This document shows positions 21,182-31,215 of a stretch of DNA of 62,878 bases, piece after piece. Under the pieces are notes generated by a model, which saw only the letters and a list, made by a program, of their open reading frames with translations, did no database searches and was not told the DNA's origin. The stretch is taken from assembly GCF_000746095.1 (NCBI RefSeq), contig NZ_JQKP01000015.1, positions 1 to 62,878 on the forward strand, written 5' to 3'. Every line of letters begins with the position of its first letter. Position 1 is the first letter of the stretch. Source of the DNA: Ferriphaselus sp. R-1. Lineage in GTDB: Bacteria; Pseudomonadota; Gammaproteobacteria; Burkholderiales; Gallionellaceae. A program made the translations under genes and the position numbers.

Positions 21182-22102
21182 ATGGCACGAGACTACCGTG
21201 CGCTGGACGGCGTGTTGCTGTTCGACAAGCCGCTGGAACTGAGCTCCAACACGGCACTGCAAAAGGTGCGCCACTTGTTCCAGGCGGACAAGGCGGGGCA
21301 TACCGGCACGCTCGATCCGCTGGCGACCGGCTTGCTGCCGGTCTGTTTCGGCGAGGCGACCAAGTTCTCCACGGCGTTACTGGATGCGGACAAGACCTAT
21401 CTGGCCAAGGCCAGGTTAGGCCAGGTGACCAGCACCGGCGATGCCGAGGGCGAAGTCATCGCCAGTCACGAGGTGACGGTGGACGAGGCGCAAGTCCGGG
21501 CCGCTTTGCTGCATTTTGTGGGCGAGATCGAACAGTTGCCGCCCATGCACAGCGCCATCAAGTTTCAGGGCAAGCCGCTGTATGAGTACATACGCAAGGG
21601 CGAGAGGGTAGCGCGCGAGAAACGCCGCGTGACCATCCATGCGTTGACTCTGGTGAGCTTTTCCGGCGATGAGTTGGAGTTCTCGGTGCGTTGCAGCAAA
21701 GGGACTTATGTCCGCACGCTGGCCGAGGATATAGGCGCGCACCTGGGCTGCGGCGCGCACCTGATCGGTCTGCGCCGTACCGCTATCGCCGGTCTCAGTC
21801 TGGACCATGCCGTGAGTTGGGCGGCGTTGCAGGTGATGAGTCCGGTGGAGCGCGACAGCCACATTCTGCCCGTGGATACGCTGCTGCCGGAGTATCCGGC
21901 GTTGCAGCTGGATGAGGTGCAGACCCGGCGATTGGCACAGGGTCAGCAGTTGACGGTCGATGCTGACCTGCCGGAAGGCAAGCTGCGTTTGTACGGTGCC
22001 GGACGGTTCATCGGCGTAGGAAATCTGAAAGGGGGGCGTTTGTCCCCGGAACGACTGTCGGCAAGCGTGGCAAAAAGCGCCGCGAATGCTGATTTGACTT
22101 GA
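21182..22102 (+). CDS. truB: tRNA pseudouridine(55) synthase
   Basis: Makes the universal pseudouridine at position 55 of the tRNA T loop. 306 residues. The catalytic region carries AGHTGTLDPLATGLLP with the essential Asp in TLDP. Downstream are the GEIEQLPPMHSAIKF and CSKGTYVRTLAEDIG motifs and a C-terminal PUA-like part. It lies 10 bases after rbfA in the same operon. Confidence 0.97.
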   Translation: MARDYRALDGVLLFDKPLELSSNTALQKVRHLFQADKAGHTGTLDPLATGLLPVCFGEATKFSTALLDADKTYLAKARLGQVTSTGDAEGEVIASHEVTVDEAQVRAALLHFVGEIEQLPPMHSAIKFQGKPLYEYIRKGERVAREKRRVTIHALTLVSFSGDELEFSVRCSKGTYVRTLAEDIGAHLGCGAHLIGLRRTAIAGLSLDHAVSWAALQVMSPVERDSHILPVDTLLPEYPALQLDEVQTRRLAQGQQLTVDADLPEGKLRLYGAGRFIGVGNLKGGRLSPERLSASVAKSAANADLT

Positions 22103-22128
22103 GAAATCGCCCCGAACGGGGGTAGAAT
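22099..22128 (+). promoter_or_regulatory. Candidate promoter of rpsO
   Basis: TTGAGA (22099-22104) and TAGAAT (22123-22128) are 18 bases apart, 29 bases before the rpsO ATG. The spacer contains a short CCCC/GGGG hairpin. The element overlaps the end of truB, as expected if rpsO-pnp can be transcribed apart from the upstream genes. Confidence 0.5.
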
Positions 22129-22157
22129 GCCGCACTTTTTTTAGGAGAGAGTAAGAG

Positions 22158-22427
22158 ATGTCCATCACCACTGCGCAAAAGGCGCAAATTGTTTCCGATT
22201 TCCAACGTGCCCAAGCCGACACTGGCTCCCCCGAAGTGCAAGTGGCGCTGATGACCGCACGTATCAACTACCTGACCGATCACTTCAAAGAGCACAGCAA
22301 GGATCACCACTCCCGTCGTGGCCTGCTGCGTCTGGTGAGCCGTCGTCGCAAGCTGCTCGACTACTTGAAGAGCAAGAACGAAGACAGCTACCGCACGCTG
22401 ATCAAGCGCCTGGAACTGCGCAAGTAA
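22158..22427 (+). CDS. rpsO: 30S ribosomal protein S15
   Basis: Binds the central domain of 16S rRNA and bridges to the large subunit. 89 residues with the family features [19 protein letters not shown], the [15 protein letters not shown] segment and [11 protein letters not shown] strong site (AGGAGAGAG) precedes the ATG. A terminator directly follows, so part of transcription stops before pnp, the classic rpsO-pnp arrangement. Confidence 0.98.
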   Translation: MSITTAQKAQIVSDFQRAQADTGSPEVQVALMTARINYLTDHFKEHSKDHHSRRGLLRLVSRRRKLLDYLKSKNEDSYRTLIKRLELRK

Positions 22428-22433
22428 TTCAAG

Positions 22434-22460
22434 ACGGGGCGCGGCAGTGCCCCGTTTTTT
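22434..22460 (+). terminator. Terminator between rpsO and pnp
   Basis: ACGGGGC and GCCCCGT form a 7-bp stem with an 8-base loop, followed by six T. Confidence 0.85.
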
Positions 22461-22525
22461 CTTCAGCCGTCTGACGAATCCGCTGGCGCAGCGTGCGCCA
22501 GTACACGCATTTAGAGAGGTCAATC

Positions 22526-24649
22526 TTGAGCCAGTACAAAAAAACAATCACTTACGGCAAGCACCAACTGACTATCGAGACCGGCGAGATCGCTCGCCAG
22601 GCATCCGGTGCGGTGATGGTGAGTCTGGATGACACCGTGGTGTTGGTCACCGTGGTCGGTCGCAAGGATGCCAAGCCCGAGCAGGATTTCTTCCCGCTGA
22701 CCGTGGATTATCAAGAGCGCACCTACGCTGCAGGCAAGATCCCCGGCGGCTTCTTCCGTCGTGAAGGTCGTCCTTCCGAGAAGGAGATCCTGACCTCCCG
22801 TCTGATCGACCGTCCGCTGCGTCCGCTGTTCCCGGAAGGTTTCTACAATGAAGTGCAGATCGTGGCGACCGTGATGTCCAGCGATCCGCAGATCGACTCG
22901 GACATTCCGTCGATGATCGGTGCCTCGGCGGCTCTGGCCCTGTCCGGCATTCCCTTCGACGGCCCCATCGGCGCGGCGCGCGTGGGCTATCTGAACGGCG
23001 AATACGTGCTGAACCCGACGGCTGACGAGCTGAAAGAATCCAAGATGGATCTGGTCGTGGCCGGTACCGACCGCGCCGTGCTGATGGTCGAATCCGAAGC
23101 GCTGGAACTGTCCGAAGAAGTCATGCTGGGTGCGGTGGTGTTTGGCCACGAACAGATGCGCGTCGTGATCGATGCCATCAATGAGATGGCTGATGAAGTC
23201 GGCGCGGATGCCTGGGACTGGACCGCTCCGGCCAAGGACGAAGCTCTGATCGCACGTCTGGCCGAACTGGCCGAAGCCGATCTGCAAGCGGCTTACGCCG
23301 TGCGTTCCAAGCAGGCGCGCACCGTTCAGTTGAGCGAGATCAACAAGCGCGTGGTCGATACCCTGCTGGCTGAAGATGCGACTCGCCAGAAGAATCACGT
23401 CAACGACGCGTTCAGCGCGCTGGAAGCCAAGATCGTGCGCGGCCAGATTCTGGGCGGCGAGCCACGTATCGACGGTCGCGACACCCGCACCGTGCGTCCG
23501 ATCACCATCCGTACCGGCGTGCTGCCGCGTGCCCACGGTTCGGTGCTGTTCACCCGTGGCGAGACACAGGCTCTGGTGGTGGCGACTCTGGGCTCCATGC
23601 GTGACGCGCAGACCATCGACGCGCTGCAAGGCGAGTACAGCGACCGTTTCATGCTGCACTACAACTTCCCGCCGTATTCCACCGGTGAGACCGGTCGTGT
23701 CGGTACGCCCAAGCGCCGCGAGATCGGCCACGGTCGTCTGGCCAAGCGCGCCATCTTCGGCGTGCTGCCTTCTGCCGATGACTGCGGCTATGCGATGCGC
23801 GTGGTGTCCGAGATCACCGAATCCAACGGTTCCAGCTCGATGGCCTCCGTCTGCGGCGGCTGCCTGTCGCTGATGGATGCCGGTGTGCCGCTGAAGGCGC
23901 ACGTGGCCGGTATCGCCATGGGCCTGATCAAGGATGGCAACCGCTTTGCCGTGCTGACCGACATCCTGGGCGACGAGGATCATCTGGGCGACATGGACTT
24001 CAAGGTGGCCGGTTCCGATGCGGGCATCACCGCGCTGCAGATGGACATCAAGATCAACGGCATCACCAAGGATATCATGCAGGCTGCACTGAGCCAGGCC
24101 AAGGAAGGCCGTATGCACATCCTCGGCTTGATGAAGGAAGCGCTGCCCGCTTCGCGTTCCGAAGTCTCCGACTTTGCGCCGCGCATGCTGAAGATGAAGA
24201 TCAATCCGGACAAGATCCGCGACGTGATCGGCAAGGGCGGCTCGGTGATTCGTGCCATCACCGAAGAGACCGGCACCACCATCGACATCGACGACGAAGG
24301 CAATATCACCATCTCCTGCGTCAGCGGCGAGGCGGGTCTGGCCGCGCAGAAGCGCATCCAGGACATCGTGGCCGAAGTCGAAGTGGGCCGCATCTACGAA
24401 GGTCCGGTGGTCAAGCTGGCCGAGTTCGGCGCGTTCATCAACATCTTGCCCGGCAAGGATGGTCTGCTGCACATCTCGCAGATCTCCAGCGAGCGTGTCG
24501 AGAAAGTGTCTGACTACCTGAAGGAAGGCCAGGTTGTGCGCGTCAAGGTGTTGGAGATCGACGACAAGGGCCGCATGAAGCTGAGCATGAAGGCCGTGGC
24601 TGCGGAAGAAAAAGCCGCTGCCGAAGCACAAGCTCCCGCTGCCGAATAA
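22526..24649 (+). CDS. pnp: Polyribonucleotide nucleotidyltransferase (PNPase)
   Basis: 3'-5' phosphorolytic exoribonuclease of the degradosome. 707 residues: two RNase PH domains (about 10-215 and 310-540), an alpha-helical linker, a KH domain ([15 protein letters not shown]) and an S1 domain ([18 protein letters not shown]), then an Ala/Glu-rich tail. I choose the TTG at 22526 because AGAGAGG lies 5-6 bases upstream and the following [14 protein letters not shown] matches the family start. A GTG at 22493 in frame would add eleven unsupported residues. Confidence 0.96.
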   Translation: MSQYKKTITYGKHQLTIETGEIARQASGAVMVSLDDTVVLVTVVGRKDAKPEQDFFPLTVDYQERTYAAGKIPGGFFRREGRPSEKEILTSRLIDRPLRPLFPEGFYNEVQIVATVMSSDPQIDSDIPSMIGASAALALSGIPFDGPIGAARVGYLNGEYVLNPTADELKESKMDLVVAGTDRAVLMVESEALELSEEVMLGAVVFGHEQMRVVIDAINEMADEVGADAWDWTAPAKDEALIARLAELAEADLQAAYAVRSKQARTVQLSEINKRVVDTLLAEDATRQKNHVNDAFSALEAKIVRGQILGGEPRIDGRDTRTVRPITIRTGVLPRAHGSVLFTRGETQALVVATLGSMRDAQTIDALQGEYSDRFMLHYNFPPYSTGETGRVGTPKRREIGHGRLAKRAIFGVLPSADDCGYAMRVVSEITESNGSSSMASVCGGCLSLMDAGVPLKAHVAGIAMGLIKDGNRFAVLTDILGDEDHLGDMDFKVAGSDAGITALQMDIKINGITKDIMQAALSQAKEGRMHILGLMKEALPASRSEVSDFAPRMLKMKINPDKIRDVIGKGGSVIRAITEETGTTIDIDDEGNITISCVSGEAGLAAQKRIQDIVAEVEVGRIYEGPVVKLAEFGAFINILPGKDGLLHISQISSERVEKVSDYLKEGQVVRVKVLEIDDKGRMKLSMKAVAAEEKAAAEAQAPAAE

Positions 24650-24667
24650 GCAGCCGATGCCGAACTG

Positions 24668-24695
24668 ATGCCCCGCTGATGCGGGGCATTTTCAT
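24668..24695 (+). terminator. Terminator after pnp
   Basis: ATGCCCCGC and GCGGGGCAT form a 9-bp perfect stem with a TGAT loop, then TTTCATTT. It closes the translation cluster just before mnmC. Confidence 0.8.
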
Positions 24696-24705
24696 TTGAA
24701 CGATC

Positions 24706-26556
24706 ATGCTTGCCTGGAAAGACGGACAACCCTATTCCAATCGCTACGGCGATGTGTACTTCTCCACCGATTCCGGGCTGGAGGAGTCGCGCCATGTGTT
24801 CCTGCACGGCAACCGGCTGGCCGAGCGGTTCGCTGCGCTGCGGCCCGGTGAGGCGTTCACCCTGGGCGAGACCGGCTTCGGCACCGGGCTGAACTTCCTT
24901 TGCGCCTGGCAACTGTTCGAACAGGTCGCGCCAGCCGGGGCGACACTGGATTTCTTCAGCATCGAGAAATTCCCCCTGCGGGACGAGGAGCTGCGTGACG
25001 CGCTGGCGCTCTGGCCGGAGTTGGTGGCGCAAGCCGAGGTCATGCAGCAAAAATGGCGCAGACGTGTCCATGGCTGGAATCGCTGGACCTTCGGCGGTGG
25101 ACGAGTGCGCTTGACGCTGGCCATCACCGACGTGGCGGATGCCTTGGCGAAACTGCCCGGCGGGCGTTTCGGGCAGGGACAGGTGGATGCCTGGTTCCTG
25201 GACGGTTTCTCTCCCGCCAAGAATCCGGAGATGTGGTCGCCCGAGGTGTTCGCCGGTATCGCTCGGGCTTCCCGTGCGGGGGCGACGCTGGCGACCTACA
25301 GCAGCGCGGGCTGGGTGCGGCGCGGGCTGGTCGAGGTTGGCTTCCAGATGGAAAAAGCTCCCGGATTTGGCCGCAAGCGCGAGATGTCGCGCGGGGTGCT
25401 GGACGGTGTGGCGGCGAGCGATGCGCCGCCGCGCTCGGCTATCGTTATCGGTGGCGGGCTGGCGGGCTGTGCCGCAGCTTATGCGCTGGCGCAGCGCGGG
25501 GTTCAGGTCACGCTGGTCGAACGGGCCGGGGAGCTGGCCAGTGGTGCTTCGGGCAATCCACGCGGGATTCTGCATGCCCGATTCAGCGCGGGCATGAACC
25601 CGCTGCATCGTTTCGTGCTTGCCGCGTACGGCCACGCCCTGTCGGCGCTGGACGAGCTGCTTCCGGTGGATGGCAAGTTGCGCGCTGAGTGCGGGCTGTT
25701 GCAACTGGCGTTTTCGGACGCCGAGATCAAACGGATCGGGCGGCTGGTCACGCTGGACTGGCCCGTGCCTCTGTTCGAGGCGGTGGATGCAGAGACGGCC
25801 TCCAAGCGTACCGGCATGGCGATGGAGCGGGGTGGTTTGTGGTTCCCGAGTGCGGGCTGGGTAGTGCCGCCTGCGCTGTGCCAACGCTGGGCCAGCGCAG
25901 CAGGCATCACTCTGGCGCTGGGGCATGGGGTGGACACGCTGGCTCAGACCGGAGCAGGCTGGCAGGTCGCCGGTCAGGATGGCGACGGGCGGGCGTGGCA
26001 AGCTGAGGCCGATATCGTGGTGGTGTGTTGCGGCCATCAGGCCACCTCGCTCGCCCAGTTCGCACACTTTCCGCTGACCCCGGTGCGCGGCCAGATCAGC
26101 GCCTTGCCGGGCACCACGGCCAGCGTCGCGCTGGATGCGGTGGTCTGTGCCGACGGCTACAGCTCACCTGCCGAGTGCGGCTACCACATCGTCGGAGCGA
26201 CGCACAGCTTCGACGACGTGGATACCTCGGTGCGCACCGTCGACCATGCCGTCAACCTGGCACGGCTGGGCGAGCATATGCCTGCCCTGCGCGAGGCATT
26301 GGGTGACCTCGACCTCGACCAGCTTGGTGGCCGTGCCTCGATCCGTTGCTCCGCGCCGGGAGCCATGCCGCTGGTCGGTCGGGTGGAGCCGGGCTTGTAT
26401 TGCAGCCTGGCCCACGGCACACGCGGTTTGCTCACCGCCGGTCTGTCGGCTGAGCTGATCGCCTCCCTTGCCTGTGCCACCTTGCCGCCGCTGCCGATGA
26501 CGGTCGTCGTTGAGCTGTCTCCCGAACTGCGCCTCAAACCCAAGCACTCCCTCTGA
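24706..26556 (+). CDS. mnmC: Bifunctional tRNA mnm5s2U modification protein MnmC
   Basis: Finishes 5-methylaminomethyl-2-thiouridine at wobble position 34. The N-terminal methyltransferase (about 1-230) shows the SAM motif [12 protein letters not shown] and [15 protein letters not shown]. The C-terminal FAD-dependent oxidase (about 245-610) has the dinucleotide motif [14 protein letters not shown], so both activities are in one 616-residue chain, the usual length being near 650. The ATG at 24706 gives [20 protein letters not shown], the expected N terminus. Confidence 0.94.
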   Translation: MLAWKDGQPYSNRYGDVYFSTDSGLEESRHVFLHGNRLAERFAALRPGEAFTLGETGFGTGLNFLCAWQLFEQVAPAGATLDFFSIEKFPLRDEELRDALALWPELVAQAEVMQQKWRRRVHGWNRWTFGGGRVRLTLAITDVADALAKLPGGRFGQGQVDAWFLDGFSPAKNPEMWSPEVFAGIARASRAGATLATYSSAGWVRRGLVEVGFQMEKAPGFGRKREMSRGVLDGVAASDAPPRSAIVIGGGLAGCAAAYALAQRGVQVTLVERAGELASGASGNPRGILHARFSAGMNPLHRFVLAAYGHALSALDELLPVDGKLRAECGLLQLAFSDAEIKRIGRLVTLDWPVPLFEAVDAETASKRTGMAMERGGLWFPSAGWVVPPALCQRWASAAGITLALGHGVDTLAQTGAGWQVAGQDGDGRAWQAEADIVVVCCGHQATSLAQFAHFPLTPVRGQISALPGTTASVALDAVVCADGYSSPAECGYHIVGATHSFDDVDTSVRTVDHAVNLARLGEHMPALREALGDLDLDQLGGRASIRCSAPGAMPLVGRVEPGLYCSLAHGTRGLLTAGLSAELIASLACATLPPLPMTVVVELSPELRLKPKHSL

Positions 26557-26566
26557 AGGATCAGCC

Positions 26567-27220
26567 ATGACTTTGCAAACCCTTACCCTGCTTGAAACCC
26601 GCGTGCTCGGCGTGCTGGCGGAGAAACAGCGCACCGTGCCCGACACCTACCCCATGACACTCAACGCGCTGCTGTCCGGCTGCAACCAGAAGACCAGCCG
26701 CAACCCGGTGCTGGATGCGACCGAGGCCGAGGTGCAAGCCGCGCTGGACAGTTTGCGCGCACAGACGCTGGTGGTCGAATCCAGCGGCGGACGGGTGGCA
26801 CGTTATGCCCACAACATCGAGCGCGTGCTGCGCGTCCCCAGCCAATCGACCGCCTTGCTCGCCACCCTCATGCTGCGCGGCCCGCAAACGGCGGGTGAGC
26901 TGCGCATCAATAGCGAACGCCTGCACGCCTTCGCCGACATCTCCTCGGTCGAGAGCTTCCTCGATGAGCTGCGCGAACGGGAGGCGGGCGCGCTGGTCGT
27001 CGAACTCCCGCGCCAGCCCGGCTCCCGCGAGAGTCGCTGGATGCACTTGCTGTCAGGCGAGCCGGTGATCGAGGCGGTTGCGGTGCCCCACGCCCAGCCG
27101 TCGGGCGAGGTCAGCCTGGGCGAGATCGCCGCGCTCAAGGCCGATGTCGCGCGTCTGCAATATGAGGTGGCCGAGCTGCGACAGATCGTGGGTCGGCTGT
27201 GTACGGAGTTGGGGGCGTGA
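26567..27220 (+). CDS. YceH/DUF480 family protein
   Basis: A 217-residue protein of the YceH family, made of two winged-helix domains. Family marks are [16 protein letters not shown] near the start, [23 protein letters not shown], and [13 protein letters not shown] in the middle. A coiled segment (about 185-212) ends the protein. The role is not established in the family. The ATG at 26567 follows AAGGA, 10 bases after the mnmC stop, so it probably shares its transcript. Confidence 0.92.
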   Translation: MTLQTLTLLETRVLGVLAEKQRTVPDTYPMTLNALLSGCNQKTSRNPVLDATEAEVQAALDSLRAQTLVVESSGGRVARYAHNIERVLRVPSQSTALLATLMLRGPQTAGELRINSERLHAFADISSVESFLDELREREAGALVVELPRQPGSRESRWMHLLSGEPVIEAVAVPHAQPSGEVSLGEIAALKADVARLQYEVAELRQIVGRLCTELGA

Positions 27221-27264
27221 ACCTGCGGGAACTTCGCGCTGTGGCGCTTCCCGGCTAATCCCTC

Positions 27265-27270
27265 TATAAT
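27265..27270 (+). promoter_or_regulatory. Candidate -10 box of hemA
   Basis: A TATAAT 38 bases before the hemA ATG. The region where a -35 should be has no good match, so only the -10 part is supported. Confidence 0.4.
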
Positions 27271-27307
27271 CGCGACCCATCGAATCCGCCGCATTTCGCC
27301 CGACTCC

Positions 27308-28561
27308 ATGCAACTTTTCGCCTTCGGCATCAACCACCAGACCGCGCCGCTTTCCGTGCGGGAGCAGGTGTCGTTCAATGTGAACGCGGTGGAAGAGGCG
27401 TTGCGCAGCATGGTCGATCACGGGGCGGCCAAGGAAGCGACCATCCTTTCGACCTGCAACCGCACCGAGATCTATTGCAATACCACGGAACCGGCGCGCG
27501 CTATCGACTGGATGGCCGAGTTCCACCAGCTGCCGCAGCGCGAGATCGAGCCCTATCTGTACACCCTGCCACGCGAACTGGCGGTGAAACACGCTTTCCG
27601 TGTGGCCTCCGGGCTGGATTCCATGGTGCTGGGCGAGCCGCAGATCCTGGGCCAGATGAAGCAGGCGGTGCGCCACGCCGAGCAGGCGGGCACCTTGGGT
27701 TTTGTGCTGCACAAGCTGTTCCACCGCACCTTCTCGGTGGCCAAAGATGTACGCACGCAGACCGAGATCGGCGCGAACCTGATCTCCATGGCGGCGGCAG
27801 CAGTCAAGCTGGCCGAGCGCATCTTCCCGTCCATCGAAGGCCAGCGCGTGTTGTTCATCGGCGCGGGCGAGATGATCGAGCTGAATGCTGTCCACTTCGC
27901 CGCGCGCAATCCCGCCCACATCACTGTGGCCAACCGCACGCTGGAACGCGCCCAGATGCTGGCGCGCCGCATCAACGGCCAGGCCATCACCCTGAACGAG
28001 CTGCCCGAGCAACTGGCGCTGCATGACATCATCGTGACCTGCACCGCCAGCCCGCTGCCTATCCTGGGCAAGGGCATGGTCGAGCGCGCACTCAAGCAAC
28101 GCAAACATCGCCCCATCTTCATCGTCGATCTGGCCGTGCCGCGTGACGTGGAGCAGGAGGTCGAGGAGTTGCGCGACGTATTCCTCTACACCGTGGACGA
28201 CTTGGCCGAAGTGGTCAAGGATGGTCAGGATGCCCGTCAGGGCGCGGTGAAGGACGCCGAGGTCATCATTGATTCCGGCGTGGCCGACTTCGTCAACTGG
28301 ATGGATTCGCGCGAAGTGGTGCCCACCATCCGCGCCCTGCGTGACCACGCCGAGCGTCATCGCCGCCACGAGCTGGACAAGGCACAGCGCATGCTGTCCA
28401 AGGGCGAAGATCCGCTGCGCGTGCTGGAAGTGATGAGTGCCGGGTTGCTGAACAAATTCCTCCATGCGCCCACCCACGCGCTCAATCACGCCGCACCTGA
28501 CCATCGCGCGGCCTTGCTGGACGCGGTACATCAGCTACACCATCTGCACGACCCCGAATGA
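27308..28561 (+). CDS. hemA: Glutamyl-tRNA reductase
   Basis: Reduces glutamyl-tRNA(Glu) to glutamate-1-semialdehyde, the first committed step of tetrapyrrole synthesis. 417 residues: a catalytic domain with STCNRTEIY (Cys50 the nucleophile), the NADPH-binding domain (about 165-315, with [12 protein letters not shown]) and the C-terminal dimerisation helices. Its stop overlaps the prfA start (ATGA), a hemA-prfA arrangement common in proteobacteria. Confidence 0.97.
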   Translation: MQLFAFGINHQTAPLSVREQVSFNVNAVEEALRSMVDHGAAKEATILSTCNRTEIYCNTTEPARAIDWMAEFHQLPQREIEPYLYTLPRELAVKHAFRVASGLDSMVLGEPQILGQMKQAVRHAEQAGTLGFVLHKLFHRTFSVAKDVRTQTEIGANLISMAAAAVKLAERIFPSIEGQRVLFIGAGEMIELNAVHFAARNPAHITVANRTLERAQMLARRINGQAITLNELPEQLALHDIIVTCTASPLPILGKGMVERALKQRKHRPIFIVDLAVPRDVEQEVEELRDVFLYTVDDLAEVVKDGQDARQGAVKDAEVIIDSGVADFVNWMDSREVVPTIRALRDHAERHRRHELDKAQRMLSKGEDPLRVLEVMSAGLLNKFLHAPTHALNHAAPDHRAALLDAVHQLHHLHDPE

Positions 28562-29643
28562 ACGAGAGCATCGCCTCCAAGCTCCAGCAGCTTTGCGCGC
28601 GGCTGGACGAGGTCAATCAGCTATTGAGCAGCGAAGAGGCTACGCGCGACATGGATGGCTTCCGCAAGCTGAACCGTGAGCGCACCGAGCTGGAGCCGGT
28701 GGTGGCGGCCTATCTGGCCTATCAGGGCTGCGAGGCCGACATCGCGGCGGCGCAGGACATGGCCAGCGATCCCGAGATGCGCGAGTTCGCGGCAGAAGAG
28801 GAGCGCGAGGCGCGCGTCCGCATGGAGGCGCTGGATCTGGAGCTGCAAAAGCTGCTGCTGCCCAAAGACCCCAACGATGAACGCAACGTGTTCCTCGAAG
28901 TGCGCGCCGGCACTGGCGGCGACGAGGCGGCGCTGTTCGCCGGCGACCTGTTCCGCATGTACACGCGCTTTGCCGAGCGCAACCGCTGGCATGTGGAGGT
29001 CGTGTCCGAGAGCGAGGGCGAGAAGGGCGGCTACAAGGAGATCATCGCGCGCATCGTGGGGCAGGGCGCGTATTCCGTGCTCAAGTTCGAGTCCGGTGCC
29101 CACCGTGTGCAGCGCGTGCCCGCCACCGAGTCGCAAGGGCGCGTCCACACATCGGCCTGTACCGTAGCGGTGCTGCCGGAGGCGGACGAGGTGAGCGATG
29201 TGGTGCTGAACCCCGCCGATTTGCGCATCGACACTTTCCGCGCCAGCGGTGCGGGCGGCCAGCACATCAACAAGACCGACTCCGCCGTGCGCATCACCCA
29301 CTTGCCGACCGGCACCGTGGTCGAATGCCAGGACGGGCGCTCGCAGCACCAGAACAAGGCGCAAGCGATGCGCGTGCTGGCGGCACGCATCAAGGACAAG
29401 GAAGAGCGCGAGGCGCACAGCAAACTCGCCGCCGAGCGCAAATCGCTGGTCGGCAGCGGCGACCGTTCCGAGCGCATTCGCACCTACAACTTCCCGCAGG
29501 GCCGCGTCACCGACCACCGCATCAACCTCACGCTGTACAAGATGGACTTCATCATGGACGGCGACATCAGCGAACTCACCGGCGCACTGATGGCCGAGCA
29601 CCAGGCCGAACAGCTCGCGGCCCTGGCAGACACCAGAAACTGA
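28558..29643 (+). CDS. prfA: Peptide chain release factor 1
   Basis: Recognises UAA and UAG. 361 residues. The anticodon-like tripeptide PAT (in [16 protein letters not shown]) and catalytic GGQ (in [10 protein letters not shown]) are present. The start codon lies within the hemA stop. Unlike prfB there is no internal frameshift. RF1 and RF2 genes are both in this window, some 24 kb apart. Confidence 0.97.
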   Translation: MNESIASKLQQLCARLDEVNQLLSSEEATRDMDGFRKLNRERTELEPVVAAYLAYQGCEADIAAAQDMASDPEMREFAAEEEREARVRMEALDLELQKLLLPKDPNDERNVFLEVRAGTGGDEAALFAGDLFRMYTRFAERNRWHVEVVSESEGEKGGYKEIIARIVGQGAYSVLKFESGAHRVQRVPATESQGRVHTSACTVAVLPEADEVSDVVLNPADLRIDTFRASGAGGQHINKTDSAVRITHLPTGTVVECQDGRSQHQNKAQAMRVLAARIKDKEEREAHSKLAAERKSLVGSGDRSERIRTYNFPQGRVTDHRINLTLYKMDFIMDGDISELTGALMAEHQAEQLAALADTRN

Positions 29644-29838
29644 TACCTGCCGTCTCCCCGATGCCTATGCATCCGGCCTGACTAGGCCAAAGGATATATT
29701 GCCAGCCCCGCTAAATTCGGGGAGACTGCGCGCCGGCTGAAAGTGCCCGATGATGGCTGGAGCGCGTCGCGGTAGCGACTGGCAGCCGGGATGCTCTCAC
29801 GTCCAACCACCTCATGAAAACAACAAAGGGAGTGTGCA
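29644..29838 (+). other. Structured intergenic leader
   Basis: This short gap contains two clear hairpins: CCCCG/CGGGG (29706-29722) and GTCGC/GCGAC with a GGTA loop (29766-29779). No open frame of note lies here. It may be a 5' leader for the following lipoprotein gene or a small RNA. I do not recognise a known riboswitch class. Confidence 0.3.
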
Positions 29839-30372
29839 ATGATCAAGAAATCACAGCTGTTGGTGGCGTTATTCACCGTCTATCTGGGCGGTTGCGCATC
29901 TGTGCCGATGGCCTCTGTCGAAGAAGATACCAAGCAGAAACAGTTCGCTCCTCCGTCACAGGGGATGTCCGGCGTGTACATCTTCAGGAATTCCAGCTTT
30001 GGTGCGGCGCTGACCAAACTCCTGTATATCGACGACCAGTTGATCGGTGCCAGTGCGGCGAACACCTATTTCTACCGAGAGATCAAGCCGGGTGAACACA
30101 AACTGTCGACCCAGACCGAGTTCGGCAACAATCATCTAAAGATCAAGACCGAGGGCGACAAGAATTACTACGTTCGCCAATACATCAAGTTGGGTGCCTT
30201 CGTTGGCGGAGCGGGCCTTGAGCAATACAATGAGGAGAAGGGAAAGGCGGGAGTGCGCGAGTGCAAGCTGGCCAAGACTACTGGGTCGACTACCCCCGCA
30301 CCTGCTCAGGCAACTTCGACAGATACCAGTCCAACTGTGGCCACTACGGGGGCCGGTTCTGTTGCTCAATAA
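29839..30372 (+). CDS. DUF2846-type lipoprotein
   Basis: A 177-residue lipoprotein. The signal peptide ends in a lipobox with Cys19 (LGGC). The body has the DUF2846 pattern: GVYIFRNSSFGAALTKLLYIDDQLIG, then REIKPGEHKLSTQTEFG, a small beta-rich domain of unknown function. The C-terminal 30 residues are a Thr/Ala/Pro-rich tail. The gene stands alone on the plus strand with its own terminator. Confidence 0.83.
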   Translation: MIKKSQLLVALFTVYLGGCASVPMASVEEDTKQKQFAPPSQGMSGVYIFRNSSFGAALTKLLYIDDQLIGASAANTYFYREIKPGEHKLSTQTEFGNNHLKIKTEGDKNYYVRQYIKLGAFVGGAGLEQYNEEKGKAGVRECKLAKTTGSTTPAPAQATSTDTSPTVATTGAGSVAQ

Positions 30373-30496
30373 CTTCGGCAACCGCCAGACTTGAAGAAAA
30401 GCGGGTAGGTCAGAGAACAAGACTATCGGGTAAAACAACTGCTTGGGATTTACTAATACAGCGCGGGAATCTTGCTGTTTGCGGCAGCACTACGGG

Positions 30497-30526
30497 AACG
30501 GGAGGCATGCGCCTCCCGTTTTGTCT
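30497..30526 (+). terminator. Rho-independent terminator
   Basis: AACGGGAGGC and GCCTCCCGTT form a perfect 10-bp stem with an ATGC loop, then TTGTCTT. It lies 125 bases after the lipoprotein stop and just before the converging response regulator. Confidence 0.75.
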
Positions 30527-30543
30527 TGCTCGCCGGGAAGTTC

Positions 30544-31215
30544 TCAGCGCGTGGGGATGTCGTCCTTGGGCGTGTTCTGCTCGGTGGCGAACAGTACGGC
30601 AGCTTTCACGCGCGATGACAGGTTGAGCTTGGTGAGGATGTGGCGGACGTGGAGTTTTACGGTGTCGTAGCTGATGGACAGGGTCTGGGCGATGGCTTTG
30701 TTGCTTTCGCCGCGTGCCAGCAGTTGCAGGATCTCGCGCTCGCGCTCGGTCAGCAGCTTGAGCGAGTGTCTGGGTTCCGGGTCGGACTTGTCGCCGCGTA
30801 GCAGGTTGATCATCTTGACGGTCATGGTGGGGGCGACCACCAGTTCGCCGGCGGCGACGCGGCGGATGGCATCGACCACTTCTTCCGGAGCCATGTCCTT
30901 GAGCAGATAGCCGCGCACGCCAGCGCGTATCGCATTGGACAGATCGGTCTCGGAGTCGCTCATGGTGAGCATCACGACCGGGGTCTGCACGCCTTCGCTG
31001 CGCAGTTTTTCCACCAGCGCGATGCCATCCAGTGGCTTCATACGCAGGTCGACGATGAGCAAGTCCGGCTTCTGTTCCAGCAGGACGCGCAATTCTTCGA
31101 TGTGCCCGGTCGCCCCCAGTACGGAGAAGCCGTAGCAGTTCGACAGCAGCTCGCTCAAGCCGCGACGGCACAGGCCTTGATCGTCGACCAGGATCACTTT
31201 CAGCTTCTCATTCAT
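30544..31215 (-). CDS. NarL-family response regulator
   Basis: A 223-residue regulator. The receiver domain (1-125) has the acidic pair D11/D12, phosphoacceptor D56 (LLIVDLRMKP) and the conserved Lys in YLLKDMAPEE. The LuxR-type HTH (about 155-215) reads LTEREREILQLLARGESNKAIA. Its start overlaps the end of the histidine kinase gene by eight bases, so the two are a co-expressed two-component pair. Targets are unknown; the divergent sulfite dehydrogenase operon is the nearest candidate. Confidence 0.95.
   Translation of the reverse strand: MNEKLKVILVDDQGLCRRGLSELLSNCYGFSVLGATGHIEELRVLLEQKPDLLIVDLRMKPLDGIALVEKLRSEGVQTPVVMLTMSDSETDLSNAIRAGVRGYLLKDMAPEEVVDAIRRVAAGELVVAPTMTVKMINLLRGDKSDPEPRHSLKLLTEREREILQLLARGESNKAIAQTLSISYDTVKLHVRHILTKLNLSSRVKAAVLFATEQNTPKDDIPTR

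Noticed and set aside
22493..22528. GTG start of pnp at 22493
   Set aside because: The TTG at 22526 has a good ribosome site and matches the family N terminus.
22520..24631. Long minus-strand frame opposite pnp
   Set aside because: Antisense shadow of pnp.
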